From the NCBI GenBank assembly GCA_947568835.1, contig OX387606.1, positions 8,804,001 to 8,868,000 of the forward strand: 64,000 bases of DNA, given 5' to 3'. The position numbers were made by a program, and so were the translations under genes. A model generated the notes under the pieces. The model searched no databases and was not told the DNA's origin. It saw only the letters and a list, made by a program, of their open reading frames with translations. The stretch's first letter is position 1; the number at the start of each line of letters is the position of its first letter. This stretch comes from Protonemura montana. Its lineage: Eukaryota > Arthropoda > Insecta > Plecoptera > Nemouridae. Below are positions 49,567 through 62,900 of this stretch, piece by piece.

Positions 49567-52500
49567 GTAAGTAGCTAAGGGCCCTCGGATCGGAAGTTTT
49601 CACTTTGATGACGATAACTTTGAGGAGCTTAGAGAGCGAGCTTGCTAACTTTGATTCCGTATGTCTGTAACACTTGTGGAACTTTCAGCGTTCACGTTAT
49701 GCTCTGTGGCGTCTTGTCTGTTACGATTGAAAATTGACGCTCGAACGTTGACTTAATGTGGGAAGTACAAGAACACTCAGAACTGACAATTTTCCTACAC
49801 TCTAAAATGCGGTTTGTTGGGTAAAGGACTCGTGAAAACCGTAATCTACAGCGAGATTAAAATTGGTTTTACAGTCATTTAAATGACAAATCTATTTAGT
49901 AATCAGTTGTAATGAACAGGTCGTTAAATGTACACGCTGTCTATTTTATAAACTATTAATCCTGGATGACGAATGCGTAATGTCCGATATCTGTACTCCG
50001 CACAGCTATCAACTTGAAATGTCTCGCTTTAGATTCAATTAATTAAATCTCGTTTCCAGCGATGAGTTCCAAAATACGAATGCTCAGCACATACCACGGA
50101 CTGATTGGTAAAAACGTAATCTCTCCAGCAAATAACACGTCGCTGGACTTGCCCGTGAATTGTTCGTGTACTTACACAAACACATAGAAGAGCAGGCAAA
50201 CCGGGAAAGCGTAAAAAACAGTCGGCTTTCTGTGCAATAACCAGATTTTTCCATCCTGTCCTTCCATCTTTAATAGAAAAGAGACTTTGAAAGCCACCTG
50301 TAGCCCGATTGCCTTGGCTCGCACAACTTCTCCGGGCAGAAAGATCCGCTCGAGATGACTCCGCCGCGAACATCTTTTCGTTTAAAATATGGTCCATATT
50401 TAAACCTACACTGAATGAATAAGACGTGCGTCTCCCCCTCTTTACTATACATACACATTCAATGAGGTAAAACTTTCCCTGCAAATATACCATTTGTATG
50501 CAAAATACGTCGAGTTAAGCTTCGATCATGACGTCCATAATGCAAGGGTAGCGAGCGGATAGTGGCCGAGATAAAATCGTTGCGTGTGACGATCAAGCGC
50601 AAAAGGTTATAAATCGCGATAGGATAGAGCCAAGAAAGCGGCCATTTGTAAAAGAAAAATATTTTAGAAAATAGTGCTACCTATCCGTGACCCTTTGAAC
50701 AGAGCCACGCGATAAAAATAATATAGATTAATCTAATGAATGATGACGTGGAGGTTCCAAGATGACAAATATACGCTGCTGCTTACGCCATTCGGGATAC
50801 GTCAAAGCGGCGGCGGCGGCGACGTCGAGTTGTCAAAATCTAGGGCAAATTTCCAAGCACAACACTTTTGAAAAGGAAATGTTTACGGCGGCAGTTGGTC
50901 TGTCGAATGTTTAGCGGTGGAGTGGCGTGGGGATCTGGGGGGGAGGGGGGGGGGGGGGACACGTGCCCGCGTGATCGCATGCGTCGGGGCGGATTAATTG
51001 CGTCATCGATCCCCATTGTTGTCGAATTGTTGGGACAAGTATTGCAAATATTTTGGATTTAAATTAAGTTTGCCATAAGCTTTCTTGCTGCCTCTCACGA
51101 TGGCTGTTTTCAGTAAAAACAAATTTAAGACCGAGATTAGATTCAAGGTTTCGATTTCTTGTTTGCTCTGCACTCTACTCTAAAAACACTGTGATATTAA
51201 CTTGGCTTATCTTAAATTCAGAGAAGACTTGGGGCTTATTATGATACTTGTCTTATAAGCCCTAATGAATGGAAGGATCAGAGATTCAATAATGGGAAAT
51301 GAAGAAAATTTATGTCTTCGCTTTTCTCTCCCGGGAAATTTATATTCATGAAGACCGTTATTTATTAGATGCTTGTAAATCTTTGAACAAGGGCTACTGA
51401 TATCCAGAAGATGGAACACATTTTCTATCGAACAATAACGATAATTGCTGTTTACCTGAAAGTTTAAGAGGGACTTAATTACATTTCACGATGTGGGACG
51501 AAGGGTTTGAAGAGCCACAAATTTTCTTTTAATGAAAATGCTGTCGAGATCGTAAAATAATTTAATTTAGATGAACGACTACCAAATGGGCAGGGGGGGG
51601 GGAGGGAGGGGTTGAAATGGAGAACTATTTGTTTCATTGCAATTAAAATACTTTGATTAAAGGGATACACAGATAGACCTAATTACGATTCTGTACATGG
51701 TAATCGAAGATATACTGTTGTACTTTCGTGTTTAAATCGTCCACTTTGTAGCAAGTGACGGTGATATTAGTCGGCTATCCGGATAATCTGATCAGTAGCT
51801 TCAAGTGTATTGTCCCCGAGAATCGAACACAAACACAATGAAGTCAATCGCTTCATTTTAGTAAGTCGAGGAATTTACCTTTTGAAAAAATTGCCGTCAT
51901 CTACAAAGTTTTCATTATTGAAATGTCAGTCTCAATCAAGAGAAATAGGTGTTTGTTTGCTATCGGTGACTCGATTGAAGTGCCTTCTCAAAAGACATCG
52001 CGATCGCTCATTATTGATTTGTAATTTCCATTTTAAAATATGATTCACACAGAAAATCACATCAAAAAGTCATGACACTTTAAATCAACCAACTCTTTTC
52101 TTAGACTCATTTCAAAGTGAAAAGATTTACGATGAGAAATTGTCTGTGGTTGTTATTCTTATTTATCTATTCTCATTATTTCCGTCTGTACGGCTCGGTA
52201 ATGAATAGTGTTGAACTCGGGGATTGAAGTCGGGACTTTGAGACAAATAAGTCTTGCTCTATATAGCAAGTCTGATGCCTGCTGTTGGCGAAAACGACTT
52301 AAGCCGTTTAATTATTGTTAAGTTATCATGAAGAATAATGCGAACGAACCAGACTTTTGCCCTTTTGGCTGTGATGAGAAAGAGATGAAAAAGAAGTGTT
52401 TGCAGATGCTATGTGCAGAGAGCGGGGGTTGGTGGGCGGAGGGTTTGCTAGAGAATTTAAGGGCTGGAAGAAAAGCGGGGGCGGTGCAAATTGGAGGCGA

Positions 52501-53047
52501 GAAAACTCCCAAAGGACCAACAATGGGCAGAAGAGAAACGAGCTCCTTCGAGTAACTTTCACTTGGGAGATATTTGGAATTATTGCACGATAAAATGGCA
52601 TAGCGAATGATATTTTCTCCAAGTGAAATGTTTTAGAGAGTTTTAGCCTTCGTAGCACATGGTGATTTGGTTTATTTCGGGGTCGGTTTAACGAAGCATG
52701 TGACAGTGATGCAAATTGTTGCGTCCCTCGACGGTGTTTCGTCACGTCGCCATTCGGAGTAGAGACTTGAGAGTGGAAAAAAAGGGTGACGATTGGCATG
52801 GGATGTAGGTGGGAGAAGGAACATGGAAAGCTTTGCATGTGCAAGTCTTTGGAATCAAACTCATCGGATGGGACACAAAGTAAAATTGTATTATTCATAT
52901 TGACAATTGAAATGGAATCAGAATACAGTAATTTTATTATTTCAAGAAGTTGAAATAGCACATCAGTTCATTGTCTGATGTTTTATCAAAGTTTTATATA
53001 GAGAATGTGAAGCAATGAGTCGAAATATCAAGATAAATGTTTGTATT
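49567..53047. other. Probable first intron, left part
   Basis: No supportable exon. Contains a (CGG)n run at about 50808-50822, a G-rich stretch at 50937-50958 (7 and 14 Gs split by one A) and another at 51592-51610. The open frames at 50493-50035 and 52961-52326 on the minus strand lack splice context or recognisable content. Confidence 0.45.
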
Positions 53048-54854
53048 TCAACTGATATGGCTGCGTATTTAAGTTAGTTGTTAGGATCAGTTAGGCTACG
53101 ATCCCATCCTGCGTTATTAATATCAACTGATATGGCTGCGTATTTAAGTTAGTTGTTAGGATCAGTTAGGTTACGATGTCATCCTGCGTTATTAATATCA
53201 ACTGATATGGCTGCGTATTTAAGTTAGTTGTTAGGATCAGTTAGGTTACGATGTCATCCTGCGTTATTAATATCAACTGATATGGCTGCGTATTTAAGTT
53301 AGTTGTTAGGATCAGTTAGGTTACGATGTCATCCTGCGTTATTAATATCAACTGATATGGCTGCGTATTTAAGTTAGTTGTTAGGATCAGTTAGGTTACG
53401 ATGTCATCCTGCGTTATTAATATCAACTGATATGGCTGCGTATTTAAGTTAGTTGTTAGGATCAGTTAGGTTACGATGTCATCCTGCGTTATTAATATCA
53501 ACTGATATGGCTGCGTATTTAAGTTAGTTGTTAGGATCAGTTAGGTTACGATGTCATCCTGCGTTATTAATATCAACTGATATGGCTGCGTATTTAAGTT
53601 AGTTGTTAGAATCAGTTAGGTTACGATGTCATCCTGCGTTATTAATATCAACTGATATGGCTGCGTATTTAAGTTAGTTGTTAGGATCAGTTAGGTTACG
53701 ATGTCATCCTGCGTTATTAATATCAACTGATATGGCTGCGTATTTAAGTTAGTTGTTAGGATCAGTTAGGTTACGATGTCATCCTGCGTTATTAATATCA
53801 ACTGATATGGCTGCGTATTTAAGTTAGTTGTTAGGATCAGTTAGGTTACGATGTCATCCTGCGTTATTAATATCAACTGATATGGCTGCGTATTTAAGTT
53901 AGTTGTTAGGATCAGTTAGGTTACGATGTCATCCTGCGTTATTAATATCAACTGATATGGCTGCGTATTTAAGTTAGTTGTTAGGATCAGTTAGGTTACG
54001 ATGTCATCCTGCGTTATTAATATCAACTGATATGGCTGCGTATTTAAGTTAGTTGTTAGGATCAGTTAGGTTACGATGTCATCCTGCGTTATTAATATCA
54101 ACTGATATGGCTGCGTATTTAAGTTAGTTGTTAGGATCAGTTAGGTTACGATGTCATCCTGCGTTATTAATATCAACTGATATGGCTGCGTATTTAAGTT
54201 AGTTGTTAGGATCAGTTAGGTTACGATGTCATCCTGCGTTATTAATATCAACTGATATGGCTGCGTATTTAAGTTAGTTGTTAGGATCAGTTAGGTTACG
54301 ATGTCATCCTGCGTTATTAATATCAACTGAAATGGCTGCGTATTTAAGTTAGTTGTTAGGATCAGTTAGGTTACGATGTCATCCTGCGTTATTAATATCA
54401 ACTGATATGGCTGCGTATTTAAGTTAGTTGTTAGGATCAGTTAGGTTACGATGTCATCCTGCGTTATTAATATCAACTGATATGGCTGCGTATTTAAGTT
54501 AGTTGTAAGGATCAGTTAGGTTACGATGTCATCCTGCGTTATTAATATCAACTGATATGGCTGCGTATTTAAGTTAGTTGTTAGGATCAGTTAGGTTACG
54601 ATGTCGTCCTGCGTTATTAATATCAACTGATATGGCTGCGTATTTAAGTTAGTTGTTAGGATCAGTTAGGTTACGATGTCATCCTGCGTTATTAATATCA
54701 ACTGAAATGGCTGCGTATTTAAGTTAGTTGTTAGGATCAGTTAGGTTACGATGTCATCCTGCGTTATTAATATCAACTGATATGGCTGCGTATTTAAGTT
54801 AGTTGTTAGGATCAGTTAGGTTACGTGTCATCCTGCGTTATTAATATCAACTGA
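53048..54854. repeat. Tandem array, 24 copies of a 75-bp unit
   Basis: The word ACTGATATGG recurs every 75 bases from 53051 to 54776, giving 24 copies and a few bases of a 25th. Most copies are identical. Scattered single changes are seen (for example GTTAGAATC near 53610, TGAAATGG in two copies, GTCGTCC near 54605), and the last copy lacks one base. The first copy is the most divergent (CTACGATCCCATCC). All six frames contain stops, so it is not coding. The uniformity points to recent expansion or repeated homogenisation; the true copy number may be misassembled. Confidence 0.98.
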
Positions 54855-56044
54855 AAGGTCATTTGTCTGCGTGAAAAGAGCAGCGTACAAGGACAGAGTT
54901 GAACTGGTTCCGCACAAAAGCCGCAATCGAGAAAACAATACTATACCTTGAGTAATGGAAATAAATTTACGAACAATGCTAAAAAAATAGGGGGTATTGA
55001 ATTATAAATAGTTTTAAATAACAAAGAAAACCAGCTGGGAGGGTTTTGATAGAATTTTTAGCTTGTTCTTTTTTTATTTTCTTTTCAAAGTATTTTTTTT
55101 TCCGCCACGATATACCAGCTTTTGAAATCCAAAACAATTAGTTTAATTTAGTCGCTCTAACTTTAATGCAAGTTGCACGTTCGCAAGCGCGCGCGTTGGC
55201 CAGCGCGTGAATTTTCCGAATTTTCTTTTCTCGGGCAAAAAGTTTTGTTTCTCGCCATTGCGCCTATTTTCTTTAAGTCGATCGTTTCCATTGTTTTCAC
55301 CGGATTCTACCTCCCCTTTCAGAAGCCAATATTTCCTGGCCGAACGCCTGAAGAGGAACCATGGAAGACAAAGCATTTGCATTATTAATTTTTTTTTATT
55401 CAAAGAAATTACATTCAATACTGTAGAAAGATCTAAGAGTGACAGAAAGTTGCAATCACGTTTAATTGCCACTCAAAAAGATCTTATGTAAAAAAATAAA
55501 AAAAATAATAATATTACGAAATAGTCCTGTTAATTTAATTTTAAAAATCATTGCATCTCGTTTTTTCAAATGTCATGTCAAAATCCCAACAAATGAGATC
55601 GCGTGCTCTTTGTCATTTAATGCTTAACGTCGAACATTTTGTGAATTATCTTTGAAATTTGTGCCAGTGGTAATCATCTAATTGCCAAATTTCACTCTCA
55701 AATCCATACGCTAAACGCAAATGTTATTTTAGTCGCCGCTGACTGGCAATCTCGCCCAGCCATGGAAATTAATTACGAGTAGTAATTTCCCGCCCAATGA
55801 CATGCATCGTTCAGTTCTGGACAAACTCAATCCGCGAGGACCCACTTGTTTGCTAACATCCCTACGCCGACGCCGACGCTTGCATATCGGCGAGTTACCC
55901 ACGTTCAGTCAGCAGCGAAAAAAAAAACGGTGTTCGTAAATTTGATTTTATGTGAAAATCCATATTCAAATTGCGACTTTCCTTCATGCAACTCTTTAAA
56001 ATCTTGGTTAGCGTCGCAAAATGGTGGAGGCGTGTGAGAGACGT

Positions 56045-56067
56045 GGGGGGGGGGGGGGGGGGGGGGG
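56045..56067 (+). repeat. Run of 23 G residues
   Basis: Uninterrupted guanine homopolymer in AT-rich DNA. Such runs can form quadruplexes and are hard to sequence, so the length is uncertain. Confidence 0.8.
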
Positions 56068-59000
56068 TCATGAGAGCACGGAAGAAGCAGCCGTTTTAAT
56101 GTCGCGTTAACCAATGCCAGCAAAGACTTCATCTGAACATTTCTTTTTTTAAATTAACTTTATTTCTGCATGCCTGTTCACAAATTTACTCGTATGGATA
56201 AACCTTCGCGTGTATTTTTTTAATTAAACGAAGAGTTTAGAAACTTCCATCATGAAAATCGTCGCAATTTCCACATTGTTTTCTCCGCTGCAGCCTCTCA
56301 CGGCATGGCAATTGAAATCGGCTAAGTAAATAAAGCATATTGTATATTATTCAAATTTAGAAAGAAGAAGAAGAAGCTCACATGCGTCGTTTAAAGTCAG
56401 AATAAAAAGTCTTATTATCACAGTCTTTGAGAAAGAAGCGATCGAAGTGAGTCTACTTAATACTCTTGTCTCCGCTCATCTGGCTTACAAACCTCCCGAG
56501 TCCCGACAGTATTAACAGGCGGACGAGTACTGCTAATCTAATAGAATTACGCAGTCCTTCGGAAAAGACTTTCTCCTGTTGGTCTCTTCGGTACTTTGTG
56601 TCAATTTTGGGTGTTCCTTTCTCTCATTTTCCTAAAAAATTATCATCATCGCCTATCATTCACCAACGAATATAGTTTCTTACCGTGGTTGTCAAAAAAG
56701 TGCGATGCGAACCGGCACCTCCACCACTCTAAACGAAAAGTGAAGAGCCTTTCACCAGCACAGAAATTACTTTGAAGCCGTAGAAACGGCAGTAACGAAT
56801 CAATTACTCCTTCTCAGTTCGCGTGTTCGTTTCGCTAATGTCCAGAACCCGCCGACTTGTTCCGCATATTATCCGACGCCGCCGACGCCGACGTCGATGC
56901 TTGTGCATGTGGTGACGTCACAAATACACCTTGTGCCAGTCCCGGGCGTCTAACGCAGGACCTCGACGCATACGGCGTGACTAGCATTCAAAACCAGGCT
57001 CCCATTGTACGTTGAACTATTTGTCAGCTGACATGATGCCGCCGATGATATCTCGCTTTGCCGTCGTAACTTTTCGCGAGAATTTCTACTGTTTTCTGTT
57101 GTAAGTCGTTGTTGATATACAACGCTCCATATTTTTTTTTGCCGCAGGGATATTTTTCTTTTAGCGAATTTTGTCACGCCCACGATTTAGTATATAACTC
57201 GGGGTAAGAAGTCAACCCCTTTTCGGTGCAGACCTAGTAAAAGTTTTATGTCTTGACTTGGCAGAAAACTGCCTAATTATTAATGCGTTTTCCTGCTGCA
57301 GATCCGAAATTTTGGGGCAGGAAAGCAAACACTATACCTAGTTTCCTTGGGTGTAGTTCGCATCGTTTGAAAGACTGTAGTATGTTAGGTAAATTGATGA
57401 CATCATTACACTGGTAGTCGCCACCGTATTAGACTTATATTGCTTGTCGATCAATCACTTTCCAGTCTCTCACTGCTTTCTCCCCTTATATGTAAATTGC
57501 ATAGGGTTCGCAACGTGAGTGGAGTTACAACGCGGAGGAGTCCGTCAATCTCTGCGCTGACGGGACCAAATTACGTCGTGTTCCAGGATCAAGCTTTGAG
57601 CCTATAACCTGCTTACAGCGTTCAAACAAGCGTGAAATTAAGTAACCTGGAGTGTACACAATCGGCTGGCGAAATGTAGTCAAATTTAGGGTGATATTAT
57701 GTGTGAAGTTTTGCTGATTTACGGGCTATTAGCAGTCTGTATCGCTTTGTAGGGGAGGAGGGCGCTCTTATTTGCTGGAACCTAGAGCACAAGGAAATGA
57801 ACAAGAAATTGTGAATTAGTGGGTGTTGGCTGCGCTTGCGATAAAATACAGGCAATGCGATAAAAAAAAAGTAATTGCAATTTTCATAAAGTGATTCCCT
57901 TGCTACAGTGGTCACGAGGTACCTAACGCTGTGAAAAATATCGTCATTTATTTGTTATTACTTATTTATAGTAAATAGATTATTCATTTGATCACTTGCA
58001 CAAATAATTGTATTTTGTTACGCATACGTTAGCCTCTCAATGAGGAAAGACAGTTGCTAGGATTGAAGTTATTTCGAATATATAAACAATCTTTAAAAAT
58101 TAGATTCATTTGAAGCGTAATAAAATTGCAGTTACTGGTCATTCAAGTTTCTGGTCATTCAGGGGTTTCAAGCTTCGAATTGTTTTACCTTCCAAATAGG
58201 TTCAAATCAGTCTTTGTAAAAAGAGAAAGCCAATTATTCCAGTTGGTAAGGTCACAGTGGTCAGTAGTTCATTAAATTATTCATTTAACGAATGGGCGAT
58301 TTGTTGATTACCTGATGTCATTCCAATTTCCGACAACCGACAGTTTATCGACATGACCCCTTCGCCATCTATTCCCGCGAACCGCGAGTCGACGTTATTT
58401 TTCAATTTAAAAATTCAGCCGTAAATTTTTGCTTATCAGGGTTGCCACTCTAAACGCCACAGACATTTCAAGCAAGTGTCGAGGTAATTTGGCGCTAGAA
58501 ATCTTCAAAAGTGAAGGTATCAGTAGATATGCTCACTATCTCACTATCATTATCATGTCAGTTGCGTTTTAAACTGTTGGTCTTTGACCCTGTGCAGTGT
58601 TTTGCTAACATTTAATATTTCAAGCCGTGAATTCATTGGGTAGAGGTTGGCATTGAAAAAGTTCGTTACTTTTAGCTAGTTAATTGCTTTTGTATTTCAG
58701 TGAACTTTGCGAGAAGTGAAATAGAGATGGCGTCGAGGCAAAGGCAGCAACAAAGCGGTTGTAATGTAGAAACTTGTTAATTGGTCCTCGTGCGTGGTAT
58801 CGTGTGCCTCTTTTCGTGAATTACGTTGTCCAATTCGAAGGGAGTGTTGCGACCAAAGCCAAGCCTTCGCGCCAGTGCCCGACTTTCGATGGCATTCGTT
58901 GGTTATACGATTGGTCGTTACAGGCGATACTATTCAGGACCAAGCTATCAAGGTATTTCCATATTTATAATTTGTAAGCCTACCTTTTGAACTGTGTACA

Positions 59001-62000
59001 TGCAGCGTTTTTGGACTTAACTTTGCACTAGTTTATGAAATAGTGGCACCTCTTCTTTGAGGTAAACAATCTACAGTCTCCTAATAATATTACACGCTCC
59101 TTGCTCATCCTATTATTATGATGCGTGCCATCCATAATTAGCTAGTTGGTGCTTACTAACATGCTTTAATCCCTCCAGCCAAAGTCGTTACAACCCTGCT
59201 ACCTTTAATATGGTAATAATTTTACCTCCATCCATACGGTCTCGCATTTAACGAGTCTAACAATTTAAACACGATGAAATCACAGTATTTAGACGTGATA
59301 ATACGCTTACATTTTTCCCCTCGGCTTGTCCGTCATATTATTACACTTTATATGAAACAATCGGATTGACGGCGTGGATGAAACTGTGGCCTGGCCAGCT
59401 GGTGCAGATGGCTTACAGAGTAGAGCGCTGGACCGTGATTTGACCATCTCGACACTCGGGCAGGGATGCATTGAGTGTTAGTAATAATGATGGAGGTGTG
59501 AATGTGAAGTTTTACCGGAAAGTGTGGTGTGCGCGCGTTATATCACAAATCATCCGGCGGGAGTGAAATCCAGGCGAGCACAGTTGGAAAATAGCGCGAT
59601 GCGCAAATTGCAATTGCTTCGACGCTTTACGTAATTGTGTTCTGTGCCATTTGCGCTGGAAATTCGTGATATAATCCACAGTTTTAGCTGCAGTAAATTT
59701 CTACAATGTGCCCTAAAAGTGGTTAACTGTGTCGATTTCAAGTGTAGAATGTTATTACCTTATTGCACTTAGATGGTTATTAGTTGATACTAAACTACAA
59801 CTCGTGGCTTATTGTGAAAATGTACTTGTCACGGTGAATTTTGTAAACCGGTCACGCATATCATTTATGTGAGGAAAAAGCGTAAATTTCAACGCTTCAT
59901 AATTGGCCCGCGAGTCTGAAAGAGAACTATTTATACTCTTCTGCAGAGACCAATGGTAATTGCGGAACTGCATCACTCAGCTCGAGTAGACATACTTGGG
60001 CCTTCCAGCTTTTCATGCACACACGAAATGAACAAAATTTGAATTTCAAATTGGCCCCCCTGCCAGTCTGTCAACGCCAAAACATGATCGTCGGAACATT
60101 AATTCTGATCGATGTTATTCAATTTGGCACTTCCCCAGCCGCTCGAGACTACACTACCCTCGTATCTAATACTGGGACGTATCTAGAGGATATTATGCGG
60201 ATAGGAGTATGATGTGTATTGAGGTGAAATTTGTGCTATGAGAAATGTGTGCGAAATTATAAATTTAGTCCCGGTTATTTATTCGCCGTCCAAGACATGA
60301 CACCTCAGCGTCTCGCCAAAGGAGCGTCGCCTACGATGATGAGCTCATTTGAACCAAGGACTTTCATCACAGCAATTTCCACTTTCCAGGTCCCTTGTTC
60401 AGCTTAGGATTAAGTGGTTCCTTATTAACGCGGGTCGTTCCTTCTTAATCAAAGCACCAAGTGCCTTGAAATTGGAGTAATTGCCCCCAAATCTGACTCG
60501 ATTTCAATTAGGAGAGCAATCAGAAAGAGAGTTGACATGGCGTGTTTCAGGCGCGTCGTTTTGACAGGCTTGACGCATCTTTATTAGCTCCCCGGGGGGC
60601 ATCAAAAGCACTTGGCACTAGACGCGTTTACAGGGGTAGGATCGGGAACGACGGGGCAGGCAACATGACAAGGGTCGAACCTATGACGCCCGATACAGCC
60701 TCCAAAGAGACGATTTATTTGATCTACGGTCAAGAAGTTTGTCTTGAATTTTCACTTCGCGGCACTGGAAAGCTCTTGGAATTCTTGCGACCTTACGAGC
60801 AACGTGCCTTGGCGCAAACAATGCATACGACTACCAGTTTCTTCTGTATTTTTCATGTAACAGATACTGTCTGCAATGCATATGGGGGCAAAAGGCTGCG
60901 AAAAAAAAATGGCAACACTCTGTAATTTTGGGGGATTTAATATTGCGCATTCACTCGCCGGTCGTGAGTAGGCCATAAAATAACATTCACTCAGCACAGT
61001 TTTTCATGAGCGAGGCTCTCGGAAAATGCTGAGGTTGTTTCTTTTACTCCAGACAAGAAAAAAGAAGCTTTTAAAGTATTACATTTCTGTTGGACATTAT
61101 TAGACATTTTTTAAGCGAAGCACGCTAAAACGGAATCCAATTAGATCGTCTGCATCGATCATTCCTTCAGTGTAATGTCGAATGACTCTAGGCAAGCCCA
61201 TTCTTTATTTTACCATCGGAATTCACGAACAGCAAGAACACTGCGAGACCCTTATTTTTCTTTCCAATACCTCGCCAGCTCATAATAAAAATCATTCTAT
61301 TTTTAGCATCTGAGTATTCGGCACATATCCGGTCTTTTATTGTCATCGCTAATTTCCCTCGGCGAGTTCTTGGTGCGCGAACGTCACGAGAAATTCGGCC
61401 AGTGAACGGGAAAATATTTTCCCGATGACAAACAAGCAGCTAGCGGTATTGACTCGACGTGACGTACTATTCTGACTGCTGGTATTAACTTAGTAAACAT
61501 TGAGTGCCTTAGGACATGGTTCTAAACCGATTGAAAACACGGCATAAGAGTAATTTTGTATTGCTTTCCGTCACCCCGTCAGTAGTAATATCGAGCATCT
61601 AACCGAGCGTAACTAGCGTTGGTACGTAAATACAGTGCGATTCGTTGGGTTTTATGACACATTTGTCAGAAAAACTATTGGGACTTGGAGTATGGCCCAG
61701 GAAATGCTTAGTATAGCAATTAGAAATATAAATTCGATGATAATTTTGAATTATCGTAACACCATATTAATAATTATAATCATCATAATCACAATGGCAT
61801 TATCATAATATATTAAATTATCCGCTTATTGAATTGTAGTATTACCCGAACCGCACGTATTTTACACATCAATAAAATATCATTTACATTGTCTCACTCA
61901 ATCATTATTTAATAAATAAGTGGCCTCTGATTTTGTTAATTACTCTCGATATAGTTTAGTGTATTACCTCAATTATATGCAAATAACCTTCCGGTGCAAA

Positions 62001-62849
62001 CATTCTACACTAATAAAGAGAACTGCGCTGTAATATATCAAGGTTTCAAAAAGGAACCAATTTGGCTCTAGTTGAAAGTAGGTACTACAAAGTAAGTTGC
62101 TCTTGCTGGTATGTGCCATGGCCCATTGGCAGCACACGTACTCGACAGAAGTCAGAGGAATCGATTGCAGTCAATACAGCGTTCGCCATTGTGTGCATGC
62201 CGTAAGCCACCATTAATATAAATACGCTTCTTGTTCGACAAAAGCTATAAAGGAGGACTGAACTTGGTCTTTCGTCTATCTCTGATACAGCTACATATAT
62301 ATATATCGGCTGCTCATATATACGAGATATCAACAAGTGTAATTCTAGTAGCAATATCAAGCTTTTTCTTGCATTTTATTTTTGGTGCTGAACAAACAGT
62401 CATTTATTTGATGGAATCATGAATTATCGGAAACATGATAGGGAAATAATACGGGCCATGTATAAAATGAAAAACGTGATTTTTTATTCGTGTGAAAATT
62501 GGTATCTATTGGAAAGATACCAGGGAACTTATGGAATACTGCTCATGTATTGTGCGTGAAATCTGCTTTCAATAAGAAAAAATATATATATATACCATCT
62601 ACGGCTACAGGGCTATCAAAACTGGAAATGTCGTTTCGTATTCGGAGAGCAACAAGCTCAGGGGATGTGTATAGGGATGCAAAGGAGGTCGACGAGGGGG
62701 CAAGAGAAATATGACATGGGCGGAATTTAAATTTCATTCGCACGTGGCACAAGATATCGTAGTGATTAAAAGACGTTGTAATGTCGTTCTTGCTGAAAGT
62801 AATGTTACGAGGAACGAGAACACATTTTGTAAGCAGTGTGCAAGTGGGT

Positions 62850-62900
62850 TTGATTTGATTGATTGATTGATTGATTATTGTGTTTAACGACACACTGTTT
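62850..62900 (+). repeat. (TTGA)n followed by GTGTTTAACGACACAC
   Basis: Five TTGA-type units run into TTATTGTGTTTAACGACACAC. A GATT/TTGA microsatellite joined to a GTTTAACG word is a layout I recall at the head of dispersed repeats in several invertebrate groups. One copy only is seen here, so repeat status is inferred. Confidence 0.35.

Noticed and set aside
50035-50493. 152-codon minus-strand frame
   Set aside because: No domain, no flanking splice sites that would extend it, and mixed composition with no recognisable motif. Chance cannot be excluded.
52326-52961. 211-codon minus-strand frame, the longest unassigned one
   Set aside because: The translation is rich in Ser, Pro, Phe and Leu from purine-rich plus-strand DNA, with no domain or splice support. 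It would need transcript evidence.
53048-54854. A repeat-coding gene or CRISPR-like array in the 75-bp tandem repeat
   Set aside because: Every frame on both strands has a stop in each unit, and there are no unique spacers between repeats, so it is a plain minisatellite.
60542-60925. 127-codon plus-strand frame
   Set aside because: An acceptor-like GTTTCAG precedes it, but it does not join in phase to the 49424 exon and has no recognisable content.
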